DNA of 27,922 nucleotides from a virus: IMG/VR virus record IMGVR_UViG_3300034190_000995, positions 1 to 27,922 of that record, one strand, 5' to 3'. Both the position numbers and the translations under genes were made by a program. The notes under the pieces were generated by a model. That model worked only from the letters and a program-made list of their open reading frames with translations. It was not told the origin of the DNA and searched no databases. Positions 22,984 to 27,922 of this stretch are shown here, piece by piece (positions within the stretch are counted from its first letter, which is position 1; each line of letters begins with the position of its first letter).

Positions 22984-23223
22984 ATGAAAAATAATAAAAT
23001 AGATAATGACGCATTTACAATCTTCGTGAGAAACGGAAATGTAGATGGTGCTCTAAGAATACTAAAGAAGAAAATACAAAAGGATGGGATTCTTTTTGAA
23101 CTAAGAAAGAAAGAATTCTATACCAAACCAAGTGAACAGCGTAGACAAAAGAAAGCCGCTGCCATCGCAAGAAATAGTAAGAAACAAAACAAAAGAGTTA
23201 TTTCAAAAGGTGCGAAAAAGTAA
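22984..23223 (+). CDS. rpsU: ribosomal protein bS21, phage-encoded
   Basis: The 79-aa product matches bS21 along residues about 14-70: FVRNGNVDGALRILKKKIQK, then GILFELRKKEFYTKPSEQR and a basic tail KKAAAIARNSKKQNKR. bS21 sits on the 30S platform close to the 3' end of 16S rRNA and the anti-Shine-Dalgarno, and helps initiation. Phage-encoded bS21 is known from pelagiphages and many uncultured phages. Here the gene has its own promoter and apparently no leader, so it would be translated early. Replacing or supplementing host bS21 to favour phage mRNAs is the accepted hypothesis, not shown by this sequence. Confidence 0.92.
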   Translation: MKNNKIDNDAFTIFVRNGNVDGALRILKKKIQKDGILFELRKKEFYTKPSEQRRQKKAAAIARNSKKQNKRVISKGAKK

Positions 23224-23245
23224 AACTTGACAATAGTTAAGTTTT
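23222..23245 (+). repeat. inverted repeat across the rnh promoter -35
   Basis: AAAACTT (23222-23228), 10-base loop, AAGTTTT (23239-23245): a perfect 7-bp inverted repeat that covers the -35 TTGACA. It could be an operator or a weak terminator of the bS21 transcript. Confidence 0.5.
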
Positions 23246-23255
23246 ATGTTATATT
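23227..23255 (+). promoter_or_regulatory. sigma70-type promoter of rnh, predicted leaderless
   Basis: TTGACA (23227-23232), 17 bases, TATATT (23250-23255). The start expected 6-7 bases downstream is on ATG 23262. No ribosome site. Confidence 0.75.
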
Positions 23256-23261
23256 TTAGAT

Positions 23262-24116
23262 ATGATTTTAGTTGATATGAATCAAGTGAGTTTATCTTCA
23301 CTAATGATACAAATTGGAAATAGTAAAGATAAAGAAGTAAGTATAGATTTGGTAAGACATATTATACTTAATTCACTTCGTTCATATCGTTCAAAGTTTT
23401 CTGAAGAAAATGGAGAACTTGTACTTTGTTATGATAGTAGAAACTACTGGAGAAAAAAGTTTTTTCCTCAATACAAACAACATAGGAAAAAGAGTAGAGA
23501 ATCAAGTGGTTTCGATTGGAACAGTATTTTCAACGCATTGAATCAAATCAAAGAAGAATTGATAGAGAATTTTCCTTATAAAGTGTTAGAAGTAACTGGC
23601 GCAGAGGCAGATGATATTATCGCAACACTTTGTGAAAAGTTTAATGATTCAGAAAATATTATGATTGTATCGGGAGATAAAGACTTCATTCAATTACAAA
23701 AATATGAAAAAGTAAAACAATGGAGCCCATCTACAAAGAAGCTTTTAAATGGTATTGACCCCGCTCTTTATCTAAAAGAACATATATTAAAGGGTGATAG
23801 GGGAGATGGTATTCCAAATGTATTATCTAAAGATGATACCTTTGAGAATGGATTTAGACAAAAACCATTGACTAAGAAAAAACTTCAAACATGGTTAGAA
23901 CATGACTTTTTAGATGTGGCGCCTAATGAAGAAGTAAAAAGAAATTATCAGAGAAATCAAACTTTAGTTGACTTTTCTAAAATACCTGTTATAATTAAAG
24001 AAGATATTATGAACAAATGGAATAATACTACACCAAAAGGTGATAGAACAAACCTTATAAATTATTTTATAAATAATAAATTAAAGGAACTTGTTGATAA
24101 TTTAGGAGATTTTTAA
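23262..24116 (+). CDS. rnh: RNase H / 5'-3' exonuclease, T4 Rnh-like (FEN family)
   Basis: The 284-aa protein shows the FEN/PIN-like acidic sites: VDMNQ (D4), LCYDSRNYWRKKFFPQYKQH (residues 55-74), EADDIIATL (about 114-122), SGDKDFIQL (about 136-144), then GDRGDGIPNVL (about 177-187), as in T4 RNase H, which removes lagging-strand primers. Length is near that of T4 Rnh (305 aa). It follows bS21 with its own promoter and is followed by a DUF6433-like gene, a neighbourhood seen in T4-like marine phages. Confidence 0.92.
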   Translation: MILVDMNQVSLSSLMIQIGNSKDKEVSIDLVRHIILNSLRSYRSKFSEENGELVLCYDSRNYWRKKFFPQYKQHRKKSRESSGFDWNSIFNALNQIKEELIENFPYKVLEVTGAEADDIIATLCEKFNDSENIMIVSGDKDFIQLQKYEKVKQWSPSTKKLLNGIDPALYLKEHILKGDRGDGIPNVLSKDDTFENGFRQKPLTKKKLQTWLEHDFLDVAPNEEVKRNYQRNQTLVDFSKIPVIIKEDIMNKWNNTTPKGDRTNLINYFINNKLKELVDNLGDF

Positions 24117-24118
24117 AA

Positions 24119-24583
24119 ATGGAAAATACATATACCCCAATGTTTCATGAAATATTAGACATGGTACATAAGGTAAAAACAAAATCAGATAAGGTTCGTG
24201 TACTATCACAATACAATAGTGATGGATTAAGATGGGTACTTCGTTCTGGACTTGACCCAGCGGTTAAATGGTTATTACCAGAAGGTAAACCACCATTTAT
24301 TCCAAATGACGCTCCAGATGGAACAGAACACACAAGATTATCGAGAGAATATAGAACTCTTGACAATTATATTTCAGTTAATGGTGTACCTGCGAAACCA
24401 GATTTAAATCAGAATCGTAGGGAAACATTATTCATTCAATTACTTGAAGGATTAAGTATTGGAGAAGCAGAACTCATAATTGCTTGTAAGGATAGAAATC
24501 TTGCGAAGATTTATAAAGGTATGTCAGTCAATGTCGCCAAAGAGGCGTTCAGATGGGATGACAACTTTATGTTAATAAAATAA
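24119..24583 (+). CDS. DUF6433-like conserved T4-like phage protein
   Basis: The 154-aa protein starts behind AGGAG. The pattern KVRVLSQYNSDGLRWVLRSG, DPAVKWLLPEGKPPF, PDGTEHTRL and ETLFIQLLEGL with EAELIIACKD matches a family widespread in T4-like phages between rnh and later replication genes; I recall it as DUF6433. No catalytic residue set is known. It likely shares the rnh transcript and probably has a replication-linked role by position. Confidence 0.8.
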   Translation: MENTYTPMFHEILDMVHKVKTKSDKVRVLSQYNSDGLRWVLRSGLDPAVKWLLPEGKPPFIPNDAPDGTEHTRLSREYRTLDNYISVNGVPAKPDLNQNRRETLFIQLLEGLSIGEAELIIACKDRNLAKIYKGMSVNVAKEAFRWDDNFMLIK

Positions 24584-24585
24584 TT

Positions 24586-24623
24586 AAACTAGGCTGAATG
24601 TTTAAGCGACAAAACATTAGTTT
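24586..24623 (+). other. hairpin in intergenic leader
   Basis: AAACT (24586-24590) and AATGTTT (24597-24603) pair with AAACATT (24612-24618) and AGTTT (24619-24623), leaving a 6-base bulge and an 8-base loop. There is no T tract, so it is more likely a leader or processing structure than a terminator. Confidence 0.5.
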
Positions 24624-24664
24624 AGTATAAAACAAAATATATTGAAGTCGCAGGAGATTACATT

Positions 24665-24910
24665 ATGGGAAGAAAAGCTATTACAAGAACACAAAAATTC
24701 TTGAATGCACTTCTAAGAGGAGAATCTGTTTCTTGGACAGCCGTTCAAAAAACTTATGGATTCAAATCACCTAGAACTGTCGTAGATGGTTTTAGAAAAA
24801 GAGGGTTTTGTGTTTACGCAAACAAAAAAGCAGATGGAACTTATTATAGAATAGGTACTCCAAGTGCTGACATTGTAAAAGCAGGACTCGCTTCAGTTTA
24901 CGCATTGTAA
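24665..24910 (+). CDS. small winged-helix-like DNA-binding protein
   Basis: The 81-aa basic protein starts behind AGGAG. Residues about 8-45 (RTQKFLNALLRGESVSWTAV, then YGFKSPRTVVDGFRK) look like a helix-turn-helix, followed by a beta wing (GFCVYANKKADGTYYRIG). I recall similar short proteins in T4-like cyanophages. It lies between two hairpin-rich gaps. A transcription or DNA-packing role is inferred from fold and charge only. Confidence 0.7.
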   Translation: MGRKAITRTQKFLNALLRGESVSWTAVQKTYGFKSPRTVVDGFRKRGFCVYANKKADGTYYRIGTPSADIVKAGLASVYAL

Positions 24911-24915
24911 ACTGA

Positions 24916-24949
24916 CACTATCGATAGTGGGGGTCTACAGTACCCCCCC
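24916..24949 (+). terminator. tandem palindrome and GC hairpin, possible terminator
   Basis: CACTATCGATAGTG (24916-24929) is a perfect 14-base palindrome, directly followed by GGGGGT-CTACAGT-ACCCCC (24929-24947). The GC hairpin is followed by CCTAAACTTTT, a weak T tract. It may terminate the preceding gene or form a leader structure for the next. Confidence 0.5.
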
Positions 24950-24977
24950 TAAACTTTTATATTTGAGAGGTTATATT

Positions 24978-25127
24978 ATGAAAAGACAAAAACAAAGTTC
25001 AAAAGAAGAATACTTAAAAAAATACGACCAGAATATGAAAAGTGGAATACCAGCACTTAAAACAGGAATGTTTTATTATATGTTAATAGGACTAATTTTA
25101 TTAACAATGATGGTGATGTCAACATGA
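24978..25127 (+). CDS. 49-aa membrane peptide
   Basis: ATG 24978 follows GAGAGG with 7-base spacing and gives a polar, basic N-terminus (MKRQKQSSKEEYLKKYDQN) and one C-terminal span (MFYYMLIGLILLTMMVMST). A GTG at 24927 in frame lies inside the hairpin and is unlikely. Its TGA overlaps the next ATG (ATGA). Function unknown. Confidence 0.6.
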   Translation: MKRQKQSSKEEYLKKYDQNMKSGIPALKTGMFYYMLIGLILLTMMVMST

Positions 25128-25351
25128 AAACATTAGAACATTTATCGTTTCAACAAATCTGGGATTTTGTAAATTCATTTCAAGTCCTAAGAGAAAATAG
25201 AAATATGAACAAATGGGAAACTGCTCTATCAATGTATCATCATGCACATTTTACTGCAAACAGAAATGTTGAACTAAAAGATGAAACTTACTTACAACAA
25301 CTTACTGAACTTGTTTATGAAAACATGGTTCACCTACAACCAAACTCCTAA
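25124..25351 (+). CDS. small helical protein, unknown
   Basis: The 75-aa product starts by ATGA overlap with the membrane peptide and is predicted helical (LEHLSFQQIWDFVNSFQVL, WETALSMYHHAHFTAN). No recognised motif. Translational coupling and codon pattern support it. Its stop region contains a candidate late box. Confidence 0.6.
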   Translation: MKTLEHLSFQQIWDFVNSFQVLRENRNMNKWETALSMYHHAHFTANRNVELKDETYLQQLTELVYENMVHLQPNS

Positions 25352-25358
25352 TAAATAA
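25351..25358 (+). promoter_or_regulatory. candidate late promoter (AATAAATA)
   Basis: AATAAATA begins on the stop codon of the preceding gene, 5 bases before ATG 25363; a transcript from it would start on or just after that ATG, so the assignment is doubtful. Confidence 0.25.
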
Positions 25359-25362
25359 TCAC

Positions 25363-25932
25363 ATGATTAGAATAACTGGTTGCGATAATCATATCAGAGA
25401 AAAAATTAGACTTGCCAGTGAATGGTATCTAAAACATTTACTTCAAAAAAGAACCAGAGAAAAATTAAAAATCTACATTCACATTAAAAGAGGACTTGCG
25501 ACAACAGAAAAGGTAGACGCAGAATGTATTTGGAATGAAGATATAGAAACTCCACGACCTAAAAACTTTATAATTCACATTGATGATAAACTTACACTTA
25601 GACAAAAACTACTGGCGCTCGCACACGAGATGGTACACTTAAAACAATGGGCGACTGGTGAAATGTACGAGTATGTCAGAAAACCTCATTTATACAGATG
25701 GAGAGGTAATACGATAGATACAAGAAAGAAACATTATTATGAACTGCCTTGGGAAGTTGAATCACATGGTAGAGAATTAGGAATGTTCATAAGAATGTGC
25801 GAACACTATAAGTGGGGAAAAGAGGAATGGACTCAAGAGAAGGATATTAACAGTCTTATCAAAGTATTCAAAAAATATGAGAAAAAGTTTGATGAGAATG
25901 GTAATATCATTCAAAGACCCCTTGACAAATAG
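25363..25932 (+). CDS. SprT-like zinc metallopeptidase
   Basis: The 189-aa protein has the zinc site HEMVH (H88, E89, H92) in ALAHEMVHLKQW and a probable third ligand in LPWEVESHG (E131 or E133). The small size and the second motif fit phage SprT-like or DUF-type peptidases seen in cyanophages and other T4-like phages. No signal peptide, so it would act in the cytosol; the substrate is unknown. No ribosome site precedes the ATG. A promoter with an inverted repeat starts inside its last codons. Confidence 0.8.
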   Translation: MIRITGCDNHIREKIRLASEWYLKHLLQKRTREKLKIYIHIKRGLATTEKVDAECIWNEDIETPRPKNFIIHIDDKLTLRQKLLALAHEMVHLKQWATGEMYEYVRKPHLYRWRGNTIDTRKKHYYELPWEVESHGRELGMFIRMCEHYKWGKEEWTQEKDINSLIKVFKKYEKKFDENGNIIQRPLDK

Positions 25933-25950
25933 TATACAATGAGTTATACT
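25922..25950 (+). promoter_or_regulatory. sigma70-type promoter, nearly leaderless
   Basis: TTGACA (25922-25927), 17 bases, TATACT (25945-25950). The start near 25957 gives a 5-base leader before ATG 25962, without ribosome site. The -35 lies in the last codons of the peptidase gene. Confidence 0.75.
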
Positions 25951-25954
25951 ATTT
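25927..25954 (+). repeat. perfect 10-bp inverted repeat within promoter
   Basis: AAATAGTATA (25927-25936), 8 bases, TATACTATTT (25945-25954). The right arm contains the -10 box and the left arm starts at the end of the -35, so it is well placed as an operator. Confidence 0.65.
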
Positions 25955-25961
25955 AAGAATT

Positions 25962-26513
25962 ATGAATATATTTTATTTACATGAAAACCCAAAGATTTGT
26001 GCTGAGATGCATTTAGATAAACACGCTTCGAAGATGTGTATTGAGTATGCTCAGTTGTTAAGTACCGCACATAGAGTACTTGATGGTACTGAATATTATG
26101 GTAAAACTAAAACTGGTAGAAAGGCGAAAAGATACAAACTATCTAATAAAATTTTTGATGATACTTTATATCTCGCAAGTCATATCAATCATCCTTGTGG
26201 TCAATGGGTAAGAGAATCTAAAAGAAACTATAATTGGTTATATCAACTTTGGATTCATTTAGGTGATGAGTTTAAAAAAAGATATAGTGGTAAAGAACAT
26301 TCAAGTCTAACACAATTAAAATCTTTTCTAAGATTTACACCCAAGAATATGTCAGATGGTATATTTACTGAACCACCACAAGCGATGCCAGAAGATGTAA
26401 AGGTAAATGGTAATAGTATTCAGGCGTATAGAAATTATTATATATATTACAAAAGAGGTTTTGCGACATGGAACAAAACTCAAATACCACAATGGTATAA
26501 GGAAGCGATGTAA
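25962..26513 (+). CDS. conserved T4-like phage protein, unknown function
   Basis: The 183-aa protein contains HLDKHASKMCIEYAQLLSTA (17-36), HINHPCGQWVRESKRNYNWL (74-93), FTEPPQAMPEDVK and AYRNYYIYYKRGF. This is a family I know as conserved in T4-like cyanophages and relatives, without a secure function. The His, Cys and Glu pattern could indicate a metal or nucleic-acid enzyme. It is transcribed from a nearly leaderless promoter bearing a strong inverted repeat, and its TAA shares a base with the next ATG. Confidence 0.75.
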   Translation: MNIFYLHENPKICAEMHLDKHASKMCIEYAQLLSTAHRVLDGTEYYGKTKTGRKAKRYKLSNKIFDDTLYLASHINHPCGQWVRESKRNYNWLYQLWIHLGDEFKKRYSGKEHSSLTQLKSFLRFTPKNMSDGIFTEPPQAMPEDVKVNGNSIQAYRNYYIYYKRGFATWNKTQIPQWYKEAM

Positions 26514-26818
26514 TGCCAACATATTTATTTTTAGATGATAACACAGGTGAAGTAACCGAAGAGTTCATGATGATTTCAGAAATGGAAAAATACTTGAAGG
26601 ATAATAAACACATCAGTTTAATGCCAGCGGCGCCAGCGATTGTTGGTGGAGTTGGAGAGACCGATAGTAAAATTGATACTGGTATGAAAGAAGTTTTTCA
26701 AAAGATTGCAGAGAAACATCCAACCTCACCACTTGCTGACAGATATGGTAATAATGAAAAAGTTTCAAGAAAGAAATCAAGAGAAATAGTTAATAAACAT
26801 AGGAAAAACAAAATATAA
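26513..26818 (+). CDS. FmdB-like small protein lacking zinc cysteines
   Basis: The 101-aa protein opens MPTYLFLDDNTGEVTEEFM and continues ISEMEKYLKDN, the layout of FmdB-type zinc-ribbon proteins, but with no Cys where the ribbon has CxxC pairs. A later PAIVGGVGETDSKIDTG and HPTSPLADRYGNN match a T4-like phage family of unknown role. The basic C-terminus ends KKSREIVNKHRKN. It starts on the last base of the preceding stop. Confidence 0.7.
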   Translation: MPTYLFLDDNTGEVTEEFMMISEMEKYLKDNKHISLMPAAPAIVGGVGETDSKIDTGMKEVFQKIAEKHPTSPLADRYGNNEKVSRKKSREIVNKHRKNKI

Positions 26819-26821
26819 ATA
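26814..26821 (+). promoter_or_regulatory. T4-type late promoter (TATAAATA) before structured RNA
   Basis: An exact late consensus lies across the TAA stop (26816-26818). The predicted start is near 26827, at the edge of the structured segment and 129 bases before phoH. Confidence 0.6.
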
Positions 26822-26826
26822 ATAAT

Positions 26827-26939
26827 GATACTAGTTAGATACTTCAGCACCATCTGGAAATATACCATATAAAAAGATGTGCAAGCTGATGAAGTCAATC
26901 AACTAATGTATCAAAAGGGGTTCTTTCGAGAACCCTTTT
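26827..26939 (+). ncRNA. candidate structured small RNA / phoH leader
   Basis: The gap holds a long hairpin: ACTTCA (26841-26846) pairs with TGAAGT (26890-26895), and GCAC[C]ATCT (26847-26855) with AGATGTGC (26875-26882), leaving AAGCTGA as an internal loop and a 19-base apical loop. Outer pieces GATAC/GTATC (26838, 26908) or TAGTT/AACTA (26832, 26901) can also pair. A terminator hairpin ends the segment. With a late box upstream this reads as a transcript of about 113 nt; no open frame of note lies in it. Confidence 0.5.
26913..26939 (+). terminator. strong intrinsic terminator
   Basis: AAAAGGG[G]TTCT - TTCG - AGAACCCTTTT: an 11-bp stem with one bulged G, a UUCG loop and a T tract. It lies 16 bases before phoH ATG. 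Confidence 0.8.
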
Positions 26940-26955
26940 CACTATGGGATAGATT

Positions 26956-27657
26956 ATGGCAACTAAAAAGAACAAAGAAATAACTGAAGAACATCTAATC
27001 AAAATCAAACCAATTACAGATAATCAAAAGATTGCTGTGAAGGCGTATAAAGATGGTAAAAATCTTTTTCAATATGGTGCGGCTGGAACTGGTAAAACTT
27101 TCTTATCATTATATCTCGCATTACAAGATGTGTTAGATTTGAAAACACCATACCATAGAGTTTGTATTGTTCGTTCGTTAATACCAACTCGTGATATAGG
27201 ATTCTTACCTGGAGACCATGATGATAAATCTGCGTTGTATCAAGTCATATACCAGAACATGGTTCAGTTTATGTTTAAAATGCCAAACGAATTGGCGTTT
27301 AGTATGCTGTATCAAAATTTACAACAACAAGAAACTTTACATTTTCTATCGACTTCTTTTTTACGAGGAATCACTTTCGATAACTCAATCATCATTGTAG
27401 ATGAGGCACAAAATCTCAATTTCCACGAGTTAGATACAATCATTACCAGAGTAGGACAAGATTCTAAAATCATATTCTGCGGGGATATTGACCAGACTGA
27501 TTTAATCAAGACATCTGAGAAAAATGGTATTTTAGAGTTCACAAAAATTTTACAAAAGATGGAATCGTTTGAACTGATTGAGTACAACATTGGTGATATT
27601 GTTAGAAGTGGATTTGTTCGTGAATACTTAATCAACAAAATAAAATTAGGCCTATAA
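26956..27657 (+). CDS. phoH: PhoH-like ATPase
   Basis: The 233-aa protein has Walker A GAAGTGKT (41-48), RSLIPTRDIGFLPGD (about 73-87), Walker B IIVDEAQN (about 143-150) and FCGDIDQTD near 173-181, the signature of PhoH P-loop ATPases. PhoH is common in marine T4-like phages; its role is unsettled (RNA or phosphate-stress related). The ribosome site is weak (GGGATA). It starts directly after a strong terminator, so expression needs read-through or a promoter I cannot see. Confidence 0.92.
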   Translation: MATKKNKEITEEHLIKIKPITDNQKIAVKAYKDGKNLFQYGAAGTGKTFLSLYLALQDVLDLKTPYHRVCIVRSLIPTRDIGFLPGDHDDKSALYQVIYQNMVQFMFKMPNELAFSMLYQNLQQQETLHFLSTSFLRGITFDNSIIIVDEAQNLNFHELDTIITRVGQDSKIIFCGDIDQTDLIKTSEKNGILEFTKILQKMESFELIEYNIGDIVRSGFVREYLINKIKLGL

Positions 27658-27662
27658 ATTAC

Positions 27663-27691
27663 TTGACAAAATATATCTTTTAGTGTATTAT
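27663..27691 (+). promoter_or_regulatory. sigma70-type promoter of lysozyme, predicted leaderless
   Basis: TTGACA (27663-27668), 17 bases, TATTAT (27686-27691). The start expected 6-7 bases downstream is ATG 27698. No ribosome site is present. Confidence 0.75.
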
Positions 27692-27697
27692 ATACAA

Positions 27698-27922
27698 ATG
27701 AATTTTATAGCAAAACTAAAAGAAGACTTAATTCGCGATGAGGGGAAGAAACTGAATATATATCATGACCACTTGGGATACAAGACAGTTGGTATTGGAC
27801 ATTTAATTCTTAGGGAAGACGCTGAATTTAATTTACCAATTGGAACAGAGATAACCGAAGAACGAGTAGATGAACTCTTCAAAAAAGATATCGGTGTTAC
27901 TCTAATCGAATGTAAAAAATTA
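27698..27922 (+). CDS. e: T4-type lysozyme (GH24 endolysin), 5' part only
   Basis: The first 75 codons are present and the frame runs off the window. RDEGKKLNIYHDHLGYKTVG (residues 13-32) aligns with T4 lysozyme: catalytic Glu in DEG (E15), Asp in HDHLGY and Thr in TVGIGH. ITEERVDELFKKDIGVTL matches the following helices. It would cut peptidoglycan between MurNAc and GlcNAc. No signal peptide is visible, so release would need a holin. It is separated by about 13 kb from the spanin-like pair and has an early-type leaderless promoter. Confidence 0.92.
   Translation, partial: MNFIAKLKEDLIRDEGKKLNIYHDHLGYKTVGIGHLILREDAEFNLPIGTEITEERVDELFKKDIGVTLIECKKL

Noticed and set aside
24068-24075. TATAAATA inside the end of rnh as a late promoter
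   Set aside because: It lies in a very AT-rich coding stretch, and the next gene has a ribosome site and sits in the rnh transcript; nothing else supports a late start.
24927-24977. GTG start for the 24978 membrane peptide, adding 17 residues
   Set aside because: The GTG lies within the palindrome and GC hairpin; the ATG at 24978 has GAGAGG at correct spacing.
25962-26513. Pyrimidine-dimer glycosylase (DenV-like) identity for the 183-aa protein
   Set aside because: Its motifs do not resemble the T4 endonuclease V N-terminus that I can recall; left as conserved unknown.
26832-26939. tRNA or tmRNA in the gap before phoH
   Set aside because: No cloverleaf, anticodon arm or T-loop consensus can be formed; GGGTTCT...AGAACCC is a terminator stem with a UUCG loop.
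1-27922. CRISPR array, insertion sequence, integrase or attachment site
   Set aside because: No regularly spaced direct repeats, transposase-like or integrase-like frames, or tRNA fragments were seen; the repeats in 6012-7547 and 20460-21180 are protein-coding repeats.

Overview
The window is one gene-dense stretch, with every gene on the + strand, of an AT-rich T4-like marine myovirus. The closest match I can name from memory is the group of myoviruses infecting SAR11/Pelagibacter-type alphaproteobacteria. The evidence is a T4-type replication set (gp61-like primase, Rnh-like 5' nuclease, phoH), T4-type late promoters (TATAAATA), a lysozyme of the T4 e family, a phage-encoded ribosomal protein bS21 (known from pelagiphages), and many small proteins that recur in marine T4-like phages. 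Host assignment is inference. I see no tRNA, CRISPR array, integrase or insertion sequence, and no gene-free gap reaches 300 bases.

Layout. Positions 1-12545 form a late block of virion or head-associated genes. It includes a large nucleotidyltransferase fusion, a 688-aa protein with an N-terminal HTH and a Cys-rich domain, an HAD phosphatase, a 511-aa repeat-rich structural protein and several modular Lys/Glu-rich proteins. Five of the proteins start with the same MK-x-F leader, which resembles the T4 capsid-targeting sequence, so part of this block may be cargo packed inside the head. Positions 12554-15144 look like a lysis and membrane cassette: a 26-aa membrane peptide, an i-spanin/o-spanin pair, a class 3 lipase and small membrane or coiled-coil proteins. 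Positions 15259-18814 carry primase, a B12-dependent (class II) ribonucleotide reductase and a PD-(D/E)XK nuclease. Positions 18826-21856 are a late island with two secreted proteins, one with a basic tail and one extremely Glu-rich, behind a late promoter whose transcript would begin with a hairpin. Positions 21943-27922 are early/middle genes: small unknowns, bS21, RNase H, a DUF6433-like protein, a winged-helix-like protein, a Zn metallopeptidase, phoH and the start of lysozyme.

Regulation is the most striking part. Late genes carry NATAAATA boxes, several lying across the stop codon of the preceding gene, and most have strong AGGAG ribosome sites. The early genes bS21, rnh and lysozyme, and nearly so primase and the gene at 25962, sit behind TTGACA-N16/17-TAtaaT promoters placed so that the predicted transcription start falls on or a few bases before the ATG, with no ribosome site. 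These look like leaderless early mRNAs, and one of them encodes bS21, a protein of the 30S platform near the anti-Shine-Dalgarno. A second candidate novelty is a roughly 113-nt structured RNA, with late promoter and terminator, in the gap before phoH. GATC appears to be completely absent from the window.
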